A DNA stretch of 64,000 nucleotides, taken from positions 333,666 through 397,665 of the forward strand of contig NZ_LQXO02000009.1 of the NCBI RefSeq assembly GCF_001639065.2, in the 5' to 3' direction. The position numbers were made by a program, and so were the translations under genes. This document shows, piece after piece, positions 27,777-36,562 of the stretch. Position 1 is the stretch's first letter. Each line of letters begins with the position of its first letter. A model generated the notes under the pieces. It was not told the origin of the DNA and made no database searches. It saw only the letters and a list, made by a program, of their open reading frames with translations. This DNA is from Vibrio barjaei (GTDB lineage: Bacteria; Pseudomonadota; Gammaproteobacteria; Enterobacterales; Vibrionaceae).

Positions 27777-28586
27777 GTGATAACAGCAACGATAAATAAA
27801 TGGGGGGTAGTGCTGCTCCTATCAAGCACCTCCTTTCTAACCTCCGCCGCTGGTTTTGATATTGATAATCCCACCTGTGAAACCAGAACGAGTCGACAAG
27901 TCTCTAACGGTCGCCTCGATCTCAATCTACATTTTTGCAATCAATTAGTTCTTGATGATGGTAAAAAAGCACCATGGAGTAAATCTTACATAGCTCCTTA
28001 TGAGCGCGCGGCTAAGCGATGGCTTGAAGTGCTTACCGCCGTCGATGGCGCTGACAAACATACACTAGACATTAACTTCTATGTGGTACCGCTCGAAGAT
28101 GCGAATGGCATGGCAGGGCCTGAAGATGAAATTGATATCAGTTGGCGTCTGATTCCCACAAAAGGGTCGGTCTTTATCGGCAGCCATACCTATGAGCCTG
28201 GGTTTGACCCGGTTGAATTCAACGCCAATATTCTGCACGAAATGGGTCATGTGTTCGGGGTGGGGGCGTATTCTACCGACTATACGCGTCATGATGGACA
28301 ACTGGGTAAAGTGTTTTTAGTCAAAGATAGCCAAGCGGTGAAACGGTTTAATCGACAATATCAGGTAAATTATCGCGAACTGCCAATAAGTGACGATGGT
28401 GGCCATTTATATGACTCAAAGTGGAGTGAAGACAAAAAGCGCTACGATAAAAACGGTGTTCCAGTACCAGACATGAGCCAAGAGCTGATGGCAAATGGTA
28501 CTTTGATTGGACCAGTGACATTAGGTCTATTAGATGACTTGGGCTATCAGGTGGACTATTCGAAAGGGGACCGTTACTCAAATTAA
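27777..28586 (+). CDS. Secreted leishmanolysin-like (M8-type) zinc metalloprotease
   Basis: 269 residues with a signal peptide (NKWGVVLLLSSTSFLTSAAG). The metzincin zinc site HEMGHVFGVG begins at His154. A separated third-ligand candidate, His210 in DDGGHLYDSKW, is followed by a Met-turn-like SQELMANG (Met238). This HExxHxxG... H... ELM layout is that of peptidase family M8. GTG start, AAGGA upstream. It would be exported, probably to the periplasm or outside, and could process proteins or act on host material; that is inference. It is a lone gene, convergent with purU across an inverted repeat. Confidence 0.8.
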   Translation: MITATINKWGVVLLLSSTSFLTSAAGFDIDNPTCETRTSRQVSNGRLDLNLHFCNQLVLDDGKKAPWSKSYIAPYERAAKRWLEVLTAVDGADKHTLDINFYVVPLEDANGMAGPEDEIDISWRLIPTKGSVFIGSHTYEPGFDPVEFNANILHEMGHVFGVGAYSTDYTRHDGQLGKVFLVKDSQAVKRFNRQYQVNYRELPISDDGGHLYDSKWSEDKKRYDKNGVPVPDMSQELMANGTLIGPVTLGLLDDLGYQVDYSKGDRYSN

Positions 28587-28643
28587 CGCTGGTTACTCGA
28601 ACAAACCGAGCCTGCGTCTATCTGTTTAGAGTTAGCGAAAGTC

Positions 28644-28687
28644 ACTCGCTACCATTGCTCAATGATGATTCAACCATGGTAGCGAGT
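28644..28687. repeat. Inverted repeat between metalloprotease gene and purU
   Basis: ACTCGCTACCAT (28644-28655) pairs perfectly with ATGGTAGCGAGT (28676-28687) around a 20-base loop between two convergent genes. It probably serves as a transcript-end structure; neither side has a clean T-run. Confidence 0.55.
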
Positions 28688-28695
28688 TATAAAGG

Positions 28696-29529
28696 CTACA
28701 GAATGACAGTCTTATTGCCATAAACAAACACATGGTCATTAATGACTTTGTTTAACGCTTTGGAAAGTACGTTTTTCTCAACATCTCGTCCAGCTTGAGC
28801 CATGTCTGCGGCACTAAAGTTGTGATCCACAGGGATAACGTCTTGTTTGATGATTGGGCCTTCATCTAGATCATTGGTGACGAAATGGGCTGTCGCGCCG
28901 ATAATCTTCACGCCGCGATCATACGCTTGCTGGTATGGTTTAGCGCCGATAAATGCAGGCAAGAAACTGTGGTGAATGTTGATGATTTTATGATGATATT
29001 GTTCCACGAACGTTGGCGTTAGAACGCGCATATATTTTGCCAGCACTAAATAATCGGCCTCATATTGGTCGATCACTTCTAACATTTTCGTTTCATGCTC
29101 CTCTCGGCTTAGTCCGTCATGAGAAACACAGTGGTATGGGATATCAAACTTCTCGGTTAGTCCTTGAAGTATATCGTAGTTACCAATGACAGCGGCGATC
29201 TCCACATCTAGGCTACCATCAAAGTTTTTCATTAGGATATCACCTAAGCAGTGTGCTTCTTTGGTGACCAGAATAACAATGCGCTTACGTGATGAATCGA
29301 CTAACTTACGTTTCGTGCCTTGTGGGAGTGCTTGGTCTAAATCTGCTAAAAAGGTTTCATCGTTGAAGTAACCTTCCAACTCAGTGCGCATAAAGAAGTG
29401 ACCACTGGTGTTATCTACAAATTCATTGTTGTGAATAATGTTCAGCTGGTGCTTGTAACAGATGTTGGTGATTTTTGAAATGAGACCAGGCGCATCGTTG
29501 CAATGCGTCAATAACGTTTTCTTTTCCAT
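28696..29529 (-). CDS. purU: Formyltetrahydrofolate deformylase
   Basis: 277 residues. An N-terminal ACT domain (LLTHCNDAPGLISKITNICYKHQLNI) precedes a formyltransferase-like catalytic domain with NIHHSFLPAFIGAKPYQQAYDRGVKIIGATAHFVTNDLDEGPII, carrying the conserved Asn, His and Asp. It hydrolyses 10-formyl-tetrahydrofolate to formate and tetrahydrofolate, feeding PurT-dependent purine synthesis and balancing one-carbon pools; the ACT domain is expected to sense glycine/methionine. Single gene. Confidence 0.97.
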   Translation of the reverse strand: MEKKTLLTHCNDAPGLISKITNICYKHQLNIIHNNEFVDNTSGHFFMRTELEGYFNDETFLADLDQALPQGTKRKLVDSSRKRIVILVTKEAHCLGDILMKNFDGSLDVEIAAVIGNYDILQGLTEKFDIPYHCVSHDGLSREEHETKMLEVIDQYEADYLVLAKYMRVLTPTFVEQYHHKIINIHHSFLPAFIGAKPYQQAYDRGVKIIGATAHFVTNDLDEGPIIKQDVIPVDHNFSAADMAQAGRDVEKNVLSKALNKVINDHVFVYGNKTVIL

Positions 29530-29799
29530 GATTTACTGCTTCCGTGAAATTTAAACTTTGACCTCTTCGTTATTCTGAAACTCGATATTCATGGTCCGGA
29601 AGGAGCACAACATATTGATGTGAATCTAAATTTACGAATTTGAGGATTTAAAATGGTGCGTTTGTTGAGGTAGTACGCAATCTAATCAACATTATTAATC
29701 TATTCTGGGCAAGGTTTCAACAAAAGAAGTCCGCCACGACGGCATTCCGGCTTGTCTCGATTTGTTGGAGCATCCTCAATTTGGCTTTAGGAGAGTGTT

Positions 29800-29997
29800 A
29801 TGGATAAAGAACTACTCGCGCGCAAACTCTACGACCAAAGAGTCTCAGAATTGGTTGGAGATTCGGCCATTGACCAGCATGAGCTTGATGAGCTTTGGAA
29901 CAGTAAAGTCTCGCCTTCACAAGCAGCAGAACAATTAAAGCAATCGGACAATGTCATCGCCCCTGGATGGCTTACACGTTACCTGAATAAGCACTAG
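29800..29997 (+). CDS. Small hypothetical protein (65 aa)
   Basis: Begins at ATG 29800 with AGGAGAG 6 bases upstream, a strong ribosome-binding site. The product is soluble, mostly helical and acidic-to-neutral (MDKELLARKLYDQRVSELVG... APGWLTRYLNKH), with no membrane segment and no cysteine. I do not recognise a family. A perfect 14-bp inverted repeat 26 bases after the stop supports an independent short transcript. It sits between purU and yoaA, read towards yoaA. Confidence 0.7.
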   Translation: MDKELLARKLYDQRVSELVGDSAIDQHELDELWNSKVSPSQAAEQLKQSDNVIAPGWLTRYLNKH

Positions 29998-30022
29998 CCA
30001 CTCTAAATTCTTCCCTCGTTTA

Positions 30023-30058
30023 AGCGCTCTTATTCGCTGTTCTACGAATAAGAGCGCT
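30023..30058. repeat. Perfect 14-bp inverted repeat after the 65-aa gene
   Basis: AGCGCTCTTATTCG (30023-30036) and CGAATAAGAGCGCT (30045-30058) form a long perfect stem with an 8-base loop; CAATTC follows, so the U-tract is weak. It may terminate the upstream small gene before yoaA. Confidence 0.6.
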
Positions 30059-30143
30059 CAATTCAATTTTCAACTGCAAAGCGATTAGGTATACACTAGG
30101 CCGATTAATATTAGGTAGCGGCAATCAGTGGTTTCAACAATAA

Positions 30144-32102
30144 ATGGTTTCACGAACAATTAAAAAGGCTTTCGCCTCTGATGGCGCATTGGGAAGGGTT
30201 ATCCCCGGCTTTCAGCCCAGACAACCACAACTTGATATGGCCGATGCCGTTGAACAAGCTATTCATAATGAAGACCAGCTTGTGGTAGAAGCGGGTACGG
30301 GTACGGGCAAAACCTTTGCTTATTTAGTCCCTGCGCTGTTAAGCGGTAAGAAAACCATTATCAGTACCGGCTCGAAAAACTTACAAGAACAGCTTTTCCA
30401 TCGTGATTTACCGTTAATGGTTGAAGCGTTAGGTTTTCATGGGCAAGTTTCGTTGTTAAAAGGGCGTTCCAACTATTTGTGTTTAGATAGACTGAGCCGC
30501 CAAATGGTGGAAAGTCACACTACAGAAACGCAAACGGATTTGTTGTCACAGCTGGTCAAAGTTCGGTCTTGGTCCTCGGAAACCAAGTCTGGAGACTTGG
30601 GGGAATGTGATGCGATTGCAGAAGATAGCCCAATTATACCCACCATAACGTCTACCAATGACAACTGCTTAGGCAAAGAGTGTCCAAGCTACCAAGATTG
30701 CTTTGTATTGAAAGCTCGTAAACGAGCGTTGGACTCTGATGTCGTGGTGGTAAACCATCACTTATTTATGGCGGATCTTGCTATCAAGGAGACTGGCTTT
30801 GGGGAGCTGATTCCAGAAGCGGAAGTGTTTATCTTTGATGAAGCACACCAAATACCAGATATTGCTAGTCAGTATTTCGGGCAATCTATTTCAAGCCGTC
30901 AGATCCAAGATCTCGCGAAAGATATTGAAATCGGTTATCGCACTGAAGCCAGAGACATGCGTCAATTGCAAAAAGCAGGCGACAGACTCTCCCAATCAGC
31001 GATGGATATGCGTATTGTGCTAGGCGATACAGGTTTTAGAGGAAACTGGCGCGATGCCGTTGCCTCACCAAGTATCAAGCGCGAATTAGACCGACTGCTG
31101 GATGCCATAAACTTAGTGATTGATGTACTTAAACTCGCTTTAGGTCGAAGTCAGCTATTAGATACCGCATTTGAGCGAGCTAATCTTATTAAAGGTCGTA
31201 TTGAACGAGTGTGCGATGTCACTATTACCGGTTACTCCTATTGGTACGATACGTCGCCTCGTCATTTTAGTCTGCATATCACCCCGTTAACGGTTGCCGA
31301 TAAGTTCCACGAGCAAGTGGAGATTAAGGGCGGTGCATGGATTTTTACTTCTGCAACTTTAGCGGTTTCCGACGACTTTGGTCACTTTACCTCTCGATTA
31401 GGTCTGATTCCGAAGCAGCAGTTTTCTCTACCAAGTCCGTTTGATTACCCCACTCAGGCTAGATTGTGTGTACCACGTTATTTGCCTGAACCAAATAGCC
31501 AAGGATTAGCGCAAAAGCTAGTGAACATGTTGTCTCCGGTCATTGAAGAAAACCAAGGACGCTGCTTTTTCTTGTGCACCTCACACAGCATGATGCGCGA
31601 ACTGGGCGAAAAGTTTCGTGAAAGCTTGTCACTGCCCGTATTACTTCAAGGTGAAACCAGCAAGCAAAAAACGCTCGCAGAGTTTATGGAACTGGGCAAC
31701 GCTTTGCTGGTGGCGACAGGGGCATTTTGGGAAGGAATAGATGTTAGAGGTGATACGCTGAGCTGTGTTATCATCGACAAATTACCGTTTACAGCCCCTG
31801 ATGACCCACTGCTTAAAGCAAGGATCGAAGATTGTAAATTACAAGGTGGTGACCCGTTCCAACAGGTACAACTGCCTGATGCCGTAATTACGTTAAAACA
31901 AGGTGTTGGCCGATTGATTCGAGATCAGAAAGATCGTGGCGCATTGATCATTTGTGACAATCGATTGGTGACCAGAGATTATGGTGCGACGTTCTTAGCC
32001 AGCTTACCGCCTATTCCTCGAACGCGCGACCTTGGAACGATAAGACAGTTTCTAGCACTTGACACAGAGTCGGATGTTAAAGAAGAAAAAATTGAGAAAT
32101 AA
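30144..32102 (+). CDS. yoaA: DinG-family ATP-dependent DNA helicase YoaA
   Basis: 652 residues of superfamily 2 XPD/DinG helicases. Walker A is VEAGTGTGKTFAYLVPALL, the DEAH box is in IFDEAHQIPD, and the Fe-S domain cysteines lie in GECDA and DNCLGKECPSYQDC. The C-terminal motifs include ATGAFWEGIDVRG and LKQGVGRLIRD. In E. coli YoaA acts in tolerance of replication-blocking damage with the HolC clamp-loader subunit. Its stop abuts the tsaB ATG, forming an operon that runs towards fadD and rnd. Confidence 0.95.
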   Translation: MVSRTIKKAFASDGALGRVIPGFQPRQPQLDMADAVEQAIHNEDQLVVEAGTGTGKTFAYLVPALLSGKKTIISTGSKNLQEQLFHRDLPLMVEALGFHGQVSLLKGRSNYLCLDRLSRQMVESHTTETQTDLLSQLVKVRSWSSETKSGDLGECDAIAEDSPIIPTITSTNDNCLGKECPSYQDCFVLKARKRALDSDVVVVNHHLFMADLAIKETGFGELIPEAEVFIFDEAHQIPDIASQYFGQSISSRQIQDLAKDIEIGYRTEARDMRQLQKAGDRLSQSAMDMRIVLGDTGFRGNWRDAVASPSIKRELDRLLDAINLVIDVLKLALGRSQLLDTAFERANLIKGRIERVCDVTITGYSYWYDTSPRHFSLHITPLTVADKFHEQVEIKGGAWIFTSATLAVSDDFGHFTSRLGLIPKQQFSLPSPFDYPTQARLCVPRYLPEPNSQGLAQKLVNMLSPVIEENQGRCFFLCTSHSMMRELGEKFRESLSLPVLLQGETSKQKTLAEFMELGNALLVATGAFWEGIDVRGDTLSCVIIDKLPFTAPDDPLLKARIEDCKLQGGDPFQQVQLPDAVITLKQGVGRLIRDQKDRGALIICDNRLVTRDYGATFLASLPPIPRTRDLGTIRQFLALDTESDVKEEKIEK

Positions 32103-32804
32103 ATGACTTATAAAATTCTAGCTATCGATACTGCAACAGAGAACTGCTCAGTGGCTCTGTTGGTTGGTGATACGATTCATACTCGCAGTGAACTTGCTCC
32201 TCGCGATCATACGAAGAAAGTACTTCCTATGGTCGATGAGCTGTTAAAAGAGGCGGGATTGACACTTGCAGAACTGGATGCCTTGGCGTTTGCACGTGGT
32301 CCGGGCAGTTTTACGGGTGTGCGCATTTGTATCGGGATTGCTCAAGGGCTAGGGTTTGGTGCCGACTTACCAATGATTGGAATTTCAACACTTAAAGCAA
32401 TGGCGCAAGGCTCATATCGTATGAATGGTGCCACTCGTGTGGCTAGTGCTATCGATGCACGCATGAACGAAGTGTATTGGGGGCGTTTCGAACAGCTAGA
32501 CAATGGCGATTGGCAAGACGTTGACCAAGAACAAGTGATCCCACCGAGCATCTTAGCGGAGAATCTGTTTGCTGATGGCATGCAGTGGACGCAAGCTGGA
32601 ACGGGTTGGGAAGCTTACGCGGACACAATGAACACATTGGCTATCGATACCATCGCTTCTGATGTCAAATATCCGGAAGCGCAAGATATCGCATTTCTTG
32701 CCAAATTCGAACTAGAGCGCGGTAATACTGTGCCAGCGGAAGAGGCAAGTCCGGTTTATCTTCGCGATACGGTAGCTTGGAAAAAGCTGCCAGGCCGCGA
32801 ATAA
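32103..32804 (+). CDS. tsaB: tRNA threonylcarbamoyladenosine biosynthesis protein TsaB
   Basis: 233 residues of the TsaB/YeaZ branch of the ASKHA fold: [31 protein letters not shown] and the conserved [22 protein letters not shown]. It scaffolds TsaD and TsaE, which place the threonylcarbamoyl group on A37 of ANN-decoding tRNAs. It starts directly after the yoaA stop. A hairpin (32812-32840) follows. Confidence 0.97.
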   Translation: MTYKILAIDTATENCSVALLVGDTIHTRSELAPRDHTKKVLPMVDELLKEAGLTLAELDALAFARGPGSFTGVRICIGIAQGLGFGADLPMIGISTLKAMAQGSYRMNGATRVASAIDARMNEVYWGRFEQLDNGDWQDVDQEQVIPPSILAENLFADGMQWTQAGTGWEAYADTMNTLAIDTIASDVKYPEAQDIAFLAKFELERGNTVPAEEASPVYLRDTVAWKKLPGRE

Positions 32805-32811
32805 CGGGAGA

Positions 32812-32844
32812 AAGCTAGCGCGCGAATAACGCGCTAGCTTAATT
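32812..32844 (+). terminator. Hairpin after tsaB
   Basis: AAGCTAGCGCG (32812-32822) pairs with CGCGCTAGCTT (32830-32840) around CGAATAA. The stem is very stable but only AATT follows, so it may attenuate rather than stop transcription into the downstream genes. Confidence 0.6.
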
Positions 32845-32849
32845 AACTC

Positions 32850-33167
32850 ATGGTCTCGATTAACGGCCTTCCTTCTATTCCCAACCAGCGCAAGACACAA
32901 AAAGCCAAAACGAATAAGGCTGTGTCGAAAGCGTCGACGCCTTCAAGTACTAACGCAACTAATCAAACCACACAAGTCACTAAAGTGGCTCAAGCTGTTG
33001 CTCATTCGGTAAAACATTTATCAGACGCTGACGTAGCGCGTGCTCAAGTCCAATATGATTTACCGGAAGGACGCTCCAAAAAGGCATTAGAAGCCTATAT
33101 GGGTGTGATGAATCGAGCCAAACGAGAGGAACTTGAGCAGTTACTTGGTGTCGATATTTTTATATGA
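32850..33167 (+). CDS. Hypothetical protein with low-complexity N-terminus (105 aa)
   Basis: The N-terminal ~50 residues are Ser/Thr/Lys/Gln-rich and probably disordered. The C-terminal half (KHLSDADVARAQVQYDLPEGRSKKALEAYMGVMNRAKREELEQLLGVDIFI) is helical and resembles a short interaction domain. I do not recognise a characterised family. There is no signal peptide. The start is ATG 32850, 10 bases after the tsaB hairpin, without an obvious Shine-Dalgarno sequence. It lies between tsaB and the Slp-type lipoprotein gene. Confidence 0.72.
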   Translation: MVSINGLPSIPNQRKTQKAKTNKAVSKASTPSSTNATNQTTQVTKVAQAVAHSVKHLSDADVARAQVQYDLPEGRSKKALEAYMGVMNRAKREELEQLLGVDIFI

Positions 33168-33201
33168 TAATAAGAGTATTTTTCATTTAAGGATAAGAAG
33201 T

Positions 33202-33750
33202 ATGAATTTGGTGACGAAAATCGTTAGCCTGATTGGTTTCAGTATAATGTTGTCGGCGTGTGGTAGCTTACCGGAGCAACTTGCCACAACGAACGAAAAC
33301 GTTGTTTCCCAATATCAACAAGTGGTTGATGCTAAGGATGGAACTGAAGTTCGCCTTGGCGGTGTGATTGATACGGTTAAAAACTTGCCAAGCCAAACTC
33401 GCATTGAGATCGTCAATCTTCCGATCGATAAGTATGGTAAGCCTGACTTAGACCAAGAACCCAATGGTCGTTTTATTGCTTATGTTGATGGATTTGTCGA
33501 TCCTGTAACGTACTCACGTGGTCGCTTAATTACCGTTGGTGGTCACAAAGGTGGTGTGGAGCGTGGCAAAGTGGGTGAGTTCGAAGCGGACTTTCCTGTT
33601 ATCAAAGTATATGGGCAGTATCTGTGGCGAGTAGAAGAGCGCTTGATCATAAATCGTAACCCAAGTTCTTTTCATTCCTGCTGGGGTTATTATTGTGACG
33701 ACTTCTACTACGGACCAACACAGGGAAGAGTTATCAAAGAGGTGAAGTAG
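33202..33750 (+). CDS. Slp/YeaY-family outer-membrane lipoprotein
   Basis: 182 residues from ATG 33202, which has AAGGATAAG 5-10 bases upstream; the frame is open upstream but lacks a signal. The lipoprotein signal is MNLVTKIVSLIGFSIMLSACGS with the lipobox cysteine at residue 20. The body (GTEVRLGGVIDTVKN... TRIEIVNLPIDKYGKPD... GRFIAYVDGFVDPVTYSRGRLITVGG) matches the Slp family, whose E. coli member YeaY lies at the same place between yeaZ and fadD. Function: starvation-associated lipoprotein, mechanism unknown. Confidence 0.9.
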   Translation: MNLVTKIVSLIGFSIMLSACGSLPEQLATTNENVVSQYQQVVDAKDGTEVRLGGVIDTVKNLPSQTRIEIVNLPIDKYGKPDLDQEPNGRFIAYVDGFVDPVTYSRGRLITVGGHKGGVERGKVGEFEADFPVIKVYGQYLWRVEERLIINRNPSSFHSCWGYYCDDFYYGPTQGRVIKEVK

Positions 33751-33752
33751 CA

Positions 33753-34619
33753 TTGCTTGCAGAAATAGAAGAAAAATCAGTCAAGATAGATGACAGGTAC
33801 GTGGCCTATCTTGAATTGAACCCTAAACTAACGGCCGCTAAGACGGTCGTTTTTATTCATGGTTGGATGGATAATGCAGCTAGTTTCCACTCTTTAATCG
33901 AGCAGGCCGCTGCACATCAGGTACCTTGGCGAGTTATTGCGATTGATTTATCAGGGCATGGTCATTCAACACATAAGTCTGCGCACCATTTTTACAATTT
34001 TCACGACTACATCGATGATCTTCACCGCATTTTGCTCAAAATTGAAGCAGTTGATGTATACCTAGTGGGACATTCACTTGGTGCATTAATCGCGAGTTGC
34101 TATAGTGCGGCCTTTCCTGAAAAAGTCGCAGGATTAGTTCAAATCGAAGCGCATGTCCCTCTATCTGAATCCCCAGAGCAGAGCGCAGAGCGACTAAGAA
34201 ACGGCATTGAAAGTCGTGAGCATTGGCGAGAAAAATCACCACGTGCCATTCCATCCAAACAAGATGCGATCAAAATGAGGATGCGAGCAACAAAGTTGCG
34301 GGAAGAAACCGTCCTCCCGATTGTTGAACGTGACCTGCAATTGATCGATGGTCAGTGGTTTTGGCGTCATGACAGTAAGCTTAAATGTGAGTCGGTCTAT
34401 CGTATGACGCAAGAGCATGCCAAGGCCATTATGTCTGCGATTACTGTTCCTCATTTGGTGATTCTAGGGCAGCGTGGTTATCACTATTTACAGAACCCTC
34501 AAATCTTATCTCTTCTTGTCGATGCACAGATAGAAAAGGTCGAAGGCGATCACCATTGCCATTTAGAGTCGCCAAAAAAGGTATTTGAGCTAATACTTGG
34601 ACTAGTTAACAAAAATTAA
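33753..34619 (+). CDS. Alpha/beta hydrolase
   Basis: 288 residues. The oxyanion-hole segment is VFIHGWMDNAASF, the nucleophile elbow is GHSLGA and a C-terminal HHCHLESP supplies the likely catalytic histidine; an acidic residue lies between them. The substrate is unknown. The only reasonable start is TTG at 33753, two bases after the Slp gene stop, with AGAGGTGAAG upstream, so it is cotranscribed with that gene. Its location just before fadD may hint at lipid or ester metabolism, which is inference. Confidence 0.87.
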   Translation: MLAEIEEKSVKIDDRYVAYLELNPKLTAAKTVVFIHGWMDNAASFHSLIEQAAAHQVPWRVIAIDLSGHGHSTHKSAHHFYNFHDYIDDLHRILLKIEAVDVYLVGHSLGALIASCYSAAFPEKVAGLVQIEAHVPLSESPEQSAERLRNGIESREHWREKSPRAIPSKQDAIKMRMRATKLREETVLPIVERDLQLIDGQWFWRHDSKLKCESVYRMTQEHAKAIMSAITVPHLVILGQRGYHYLQNPQILSLLVDAQIEKVEGDHHCHLESPKKVFELILGLVNKN

Positions 34620-34645
34620 ACAAGTGTTTGAGTCTTTCGTGCGCA

Positions 34646-34662
34646 AACTGGTCTGCTGTGTT
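34646..34662 (+). promoter_or_regulatory. Candidate FadR operator upstream of fadD
   Basis: AACTGGTCTGCTGTGTT fits the FadR pattern: an intact AnCTGGT half followed by a degenerate right half, much like the E. coli fadD operator as I recall it. It lies 126 bases before the fadD start, consistent with a promoter position. Repression of fadD by FadR is known in E. coli and Vibrio; the site itself is inferred. Confidence 0.5.
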
Positions 34663-34787
34663 GTAATGGCAGGAATAATAAAACATTCATAGAGATTCTA
34701 AGTGTTAACAAGTTTTTAAACTCTACACTGATTTAACTGCCAGTCTATGAATACGAAAGAGTGACCTTACACGCAAGGAGTATAATT

Positions 34788-36488
34788 GTGGATAAACCTT
34801 GGCTTTCGCGATACCCAAGTGATGTGCCGGAACAGATTAATCCGGACCAGTATCCTTCTTTAGTAGAAATGTTCGAACAGTCAGTACACAAATTCGCTGA
34901 CCAACCAGCCTTCGTTAATATGGGTTCGGTGATGACATTTCGTAAGTTGGAAGAGCGCAGTCGCGCTTTTGCAGCTTACCTACAAAACGAGTTAAAGCTG
35001 AAAAAGGGTGATCGTGTCGCGATCATGATGCCTAACTTGCTGCAATATCCAGTTGCCTTGTTTGGTGTCTTACGTGCTGGCTTAATAGCCGTCAACGTTA
35101 ACCCACTGTATACACCGCGTGAGCTAGAGCACCAGTTAAACGACGCTGATGCTAAAGCTATTATTATCGTCTCCAACTTTGCTAGCACGCTTGAGCAAGT
35201 GGTCGAGAACACGCCAATTAAACACGTAGTGCTAACCAGTCTTGGTCAAATGTTGCCAAGAGCAAAAGGGACGGTGGTCGACTTTGTCGTGAAATACGTC
35301 AAAGGTATGGTACCTAAGTATGATTTGCCAGGTGCGATTTCATTTCGAAAAGCGCTGCATAAAGGCCGCCGCTTGCAATACGTGAAGCCGTTTATGACGG
35401 GCGATGACATTGCGTTCTTGCAGTACACCGGTGGTACGACAGGCGTAGCAAAAGGCGCGATTTTGACTCATCGCAATATGATTGCCAACGTGATGCAAGC
35501 TAAGGGCATGTATGCGCCGGTCTTGAATGAAGGTCGCGAGCTGGTGGTGACAGCGCTGCCGTTGTATCACGTTTTTGCGTTGACGGTTAACTGTTTACTG
35601 TTCATTGAAATGGGCGGTCAAAACCTGCTGATTACCAACCCACGTGATATTCCAGGGTTTGTTAAAGAGCTCCAAAAGTATCCGTTTACCGCAATTACTG
35701 GCGTAAACACGCTATTTAATGCGTTGATAAATAACGAAGATTTCCATGAGTTAGACTTCCGCGGTTTAAGACTGTCTGTTGGTGGTGGTATGGCCGTTCA
35801 ACGCGCCGTTGCTGAGCAGTGGAAAAAGACCACAGGTTGTTTGCTACTTGAAGGCTATGGCCTAACTGAGTGTTCTCCTCTTGTTGCTGCCTATCCGCAC
35901 GATTTAGAACAATACAACGGCTCGATTGGTCTGCCAGTGCCATCAACGGAAGTGCGAATTGTTGATGAAGACGGTAACCCTGTGACAGATGACTCGAAAG
36001 GTGAGTTGCAAGTTCGTGGTCCACAAGTGATGCAAGGTTACTGGCAGCGTACAGAAGCTACGAAAGAAGTTATCAACCAAGAGGGTTGGTTATCGACTGG
36101 TGACATCGTTCAATTCGATGAAGACGGTTTCTTGCATATCGTTGACCGTAAGAAAGACATGATTTTGGTCTCTGGCTTTAACGTTTATCCAAACGAGATC
36201 GAAGATGTGATTGCTCTGAATGACAAGGTGCTTGAAGTGGCGGCGATAGGTGAGGCCAACGAAGCATCCGGTGAGATTGTGAAAGTGTTTGTGGTTAAGA
36301 AAGACTCTTCATTAACCAAAGAAGAGATCATTGAACACTGCCGTAAGCACTTAACAGGCTATAAGATTCCTAAGCGCGTGGAGTTTAGAGAAGACTTACC
36401 AAAGACTAATGTGGGTAAGATCCTGCGCCGCGTACTTCGTGAAGAGAACGACGCCAAGTTGACCAAAACCTCAGAAAAAACGGTTTAA
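34788..36488 (+). CDS. fadD: Long-chain fatty acyl-CoA ligase
   Basis: Activates imported long-chain fatty acids to acyl-CoA at the inner membrane for beta-oxidation. The AMP-binding motif is [12 protein letters not shown], the linker/adenylate motif is [10 protein letters not shown], the STGDI and [20 protein letters not shown] segments follow, and the acyl-binding signature is typical of FadD. GTG 34788 gives 566 residues beginning [20 protein letters not shown], aligned to E. coli FadD, with AAGGAG 7 bases upstream; nine extra upstream codons are not needed. A terminator follows. Confidence 0.97.
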   Translation: MDKPWLSRYPSDVPEQINPDQYPSLVEMFEQSVHKFADQPAFVNMGSVMTFRKLEERSRAFAAYLQNELKLKKGDRVAIMMPNLLQYPVALFGVLRAGLIAVNVNPLYTPRELEHQLNDADAKAIIIVSNFASTLEQVVENTPIKHVVLTSLGQMLPRAKGTVVDFVVKYVKGMVPKYDLPGAISFRKALHKGRRLQYVKPFMTGDDIAFLQYTGGTTGVAKGAILTHRNMIANVMQAKGMYAPVLNEGRELVVTALPLYHVFALTVNCLLFIEMGGQNLLITNPRDIPGFVKELQKYPFTAITGVNTLFNALINNEDFHELDFRGLRLSVGGGMAVQRAVAEQWKKTTGCLLLEGYGLTECSPLVAAYPHDLEQYNGSIGLPVPSTEVRIVDEDGNPVTDDSKGELQVRGPQVMQGYWQRTEATKEVINQEGWLSTGDIVQFDEDGFLHIVDRKKDMILVSGFNVYPNEIEDVIALNDKVLEVAAIGEANEASGEIVKVFVVKKDSSLTKEEIIEHCRKHLTGYKIPKRVEFREDLPKTNVGKILRRVLREENDAKLTKTSEKTV

Positions 36489-36515
36489 CGTTAACCTTTG
36501 ATTACAATCAATGCT

Positions 36516-36549
36516 AGAATGCCAGCCCTCAAAGCTGGCATTGTTTTTT
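36516..36549 (+). terminator. Intrinsic terminator after fadD
   Basis: AATGCCAGC (36518-36526) pairs with GCTGGCATT (36534-36542) and is followed by GTTTTTTT. rnd starts 21 bases after the stem, so some readthrough or a separate promoter is expected. Confidence 0.85.
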
Positions 36550-36562
36550 TAAGAGAGACTGA

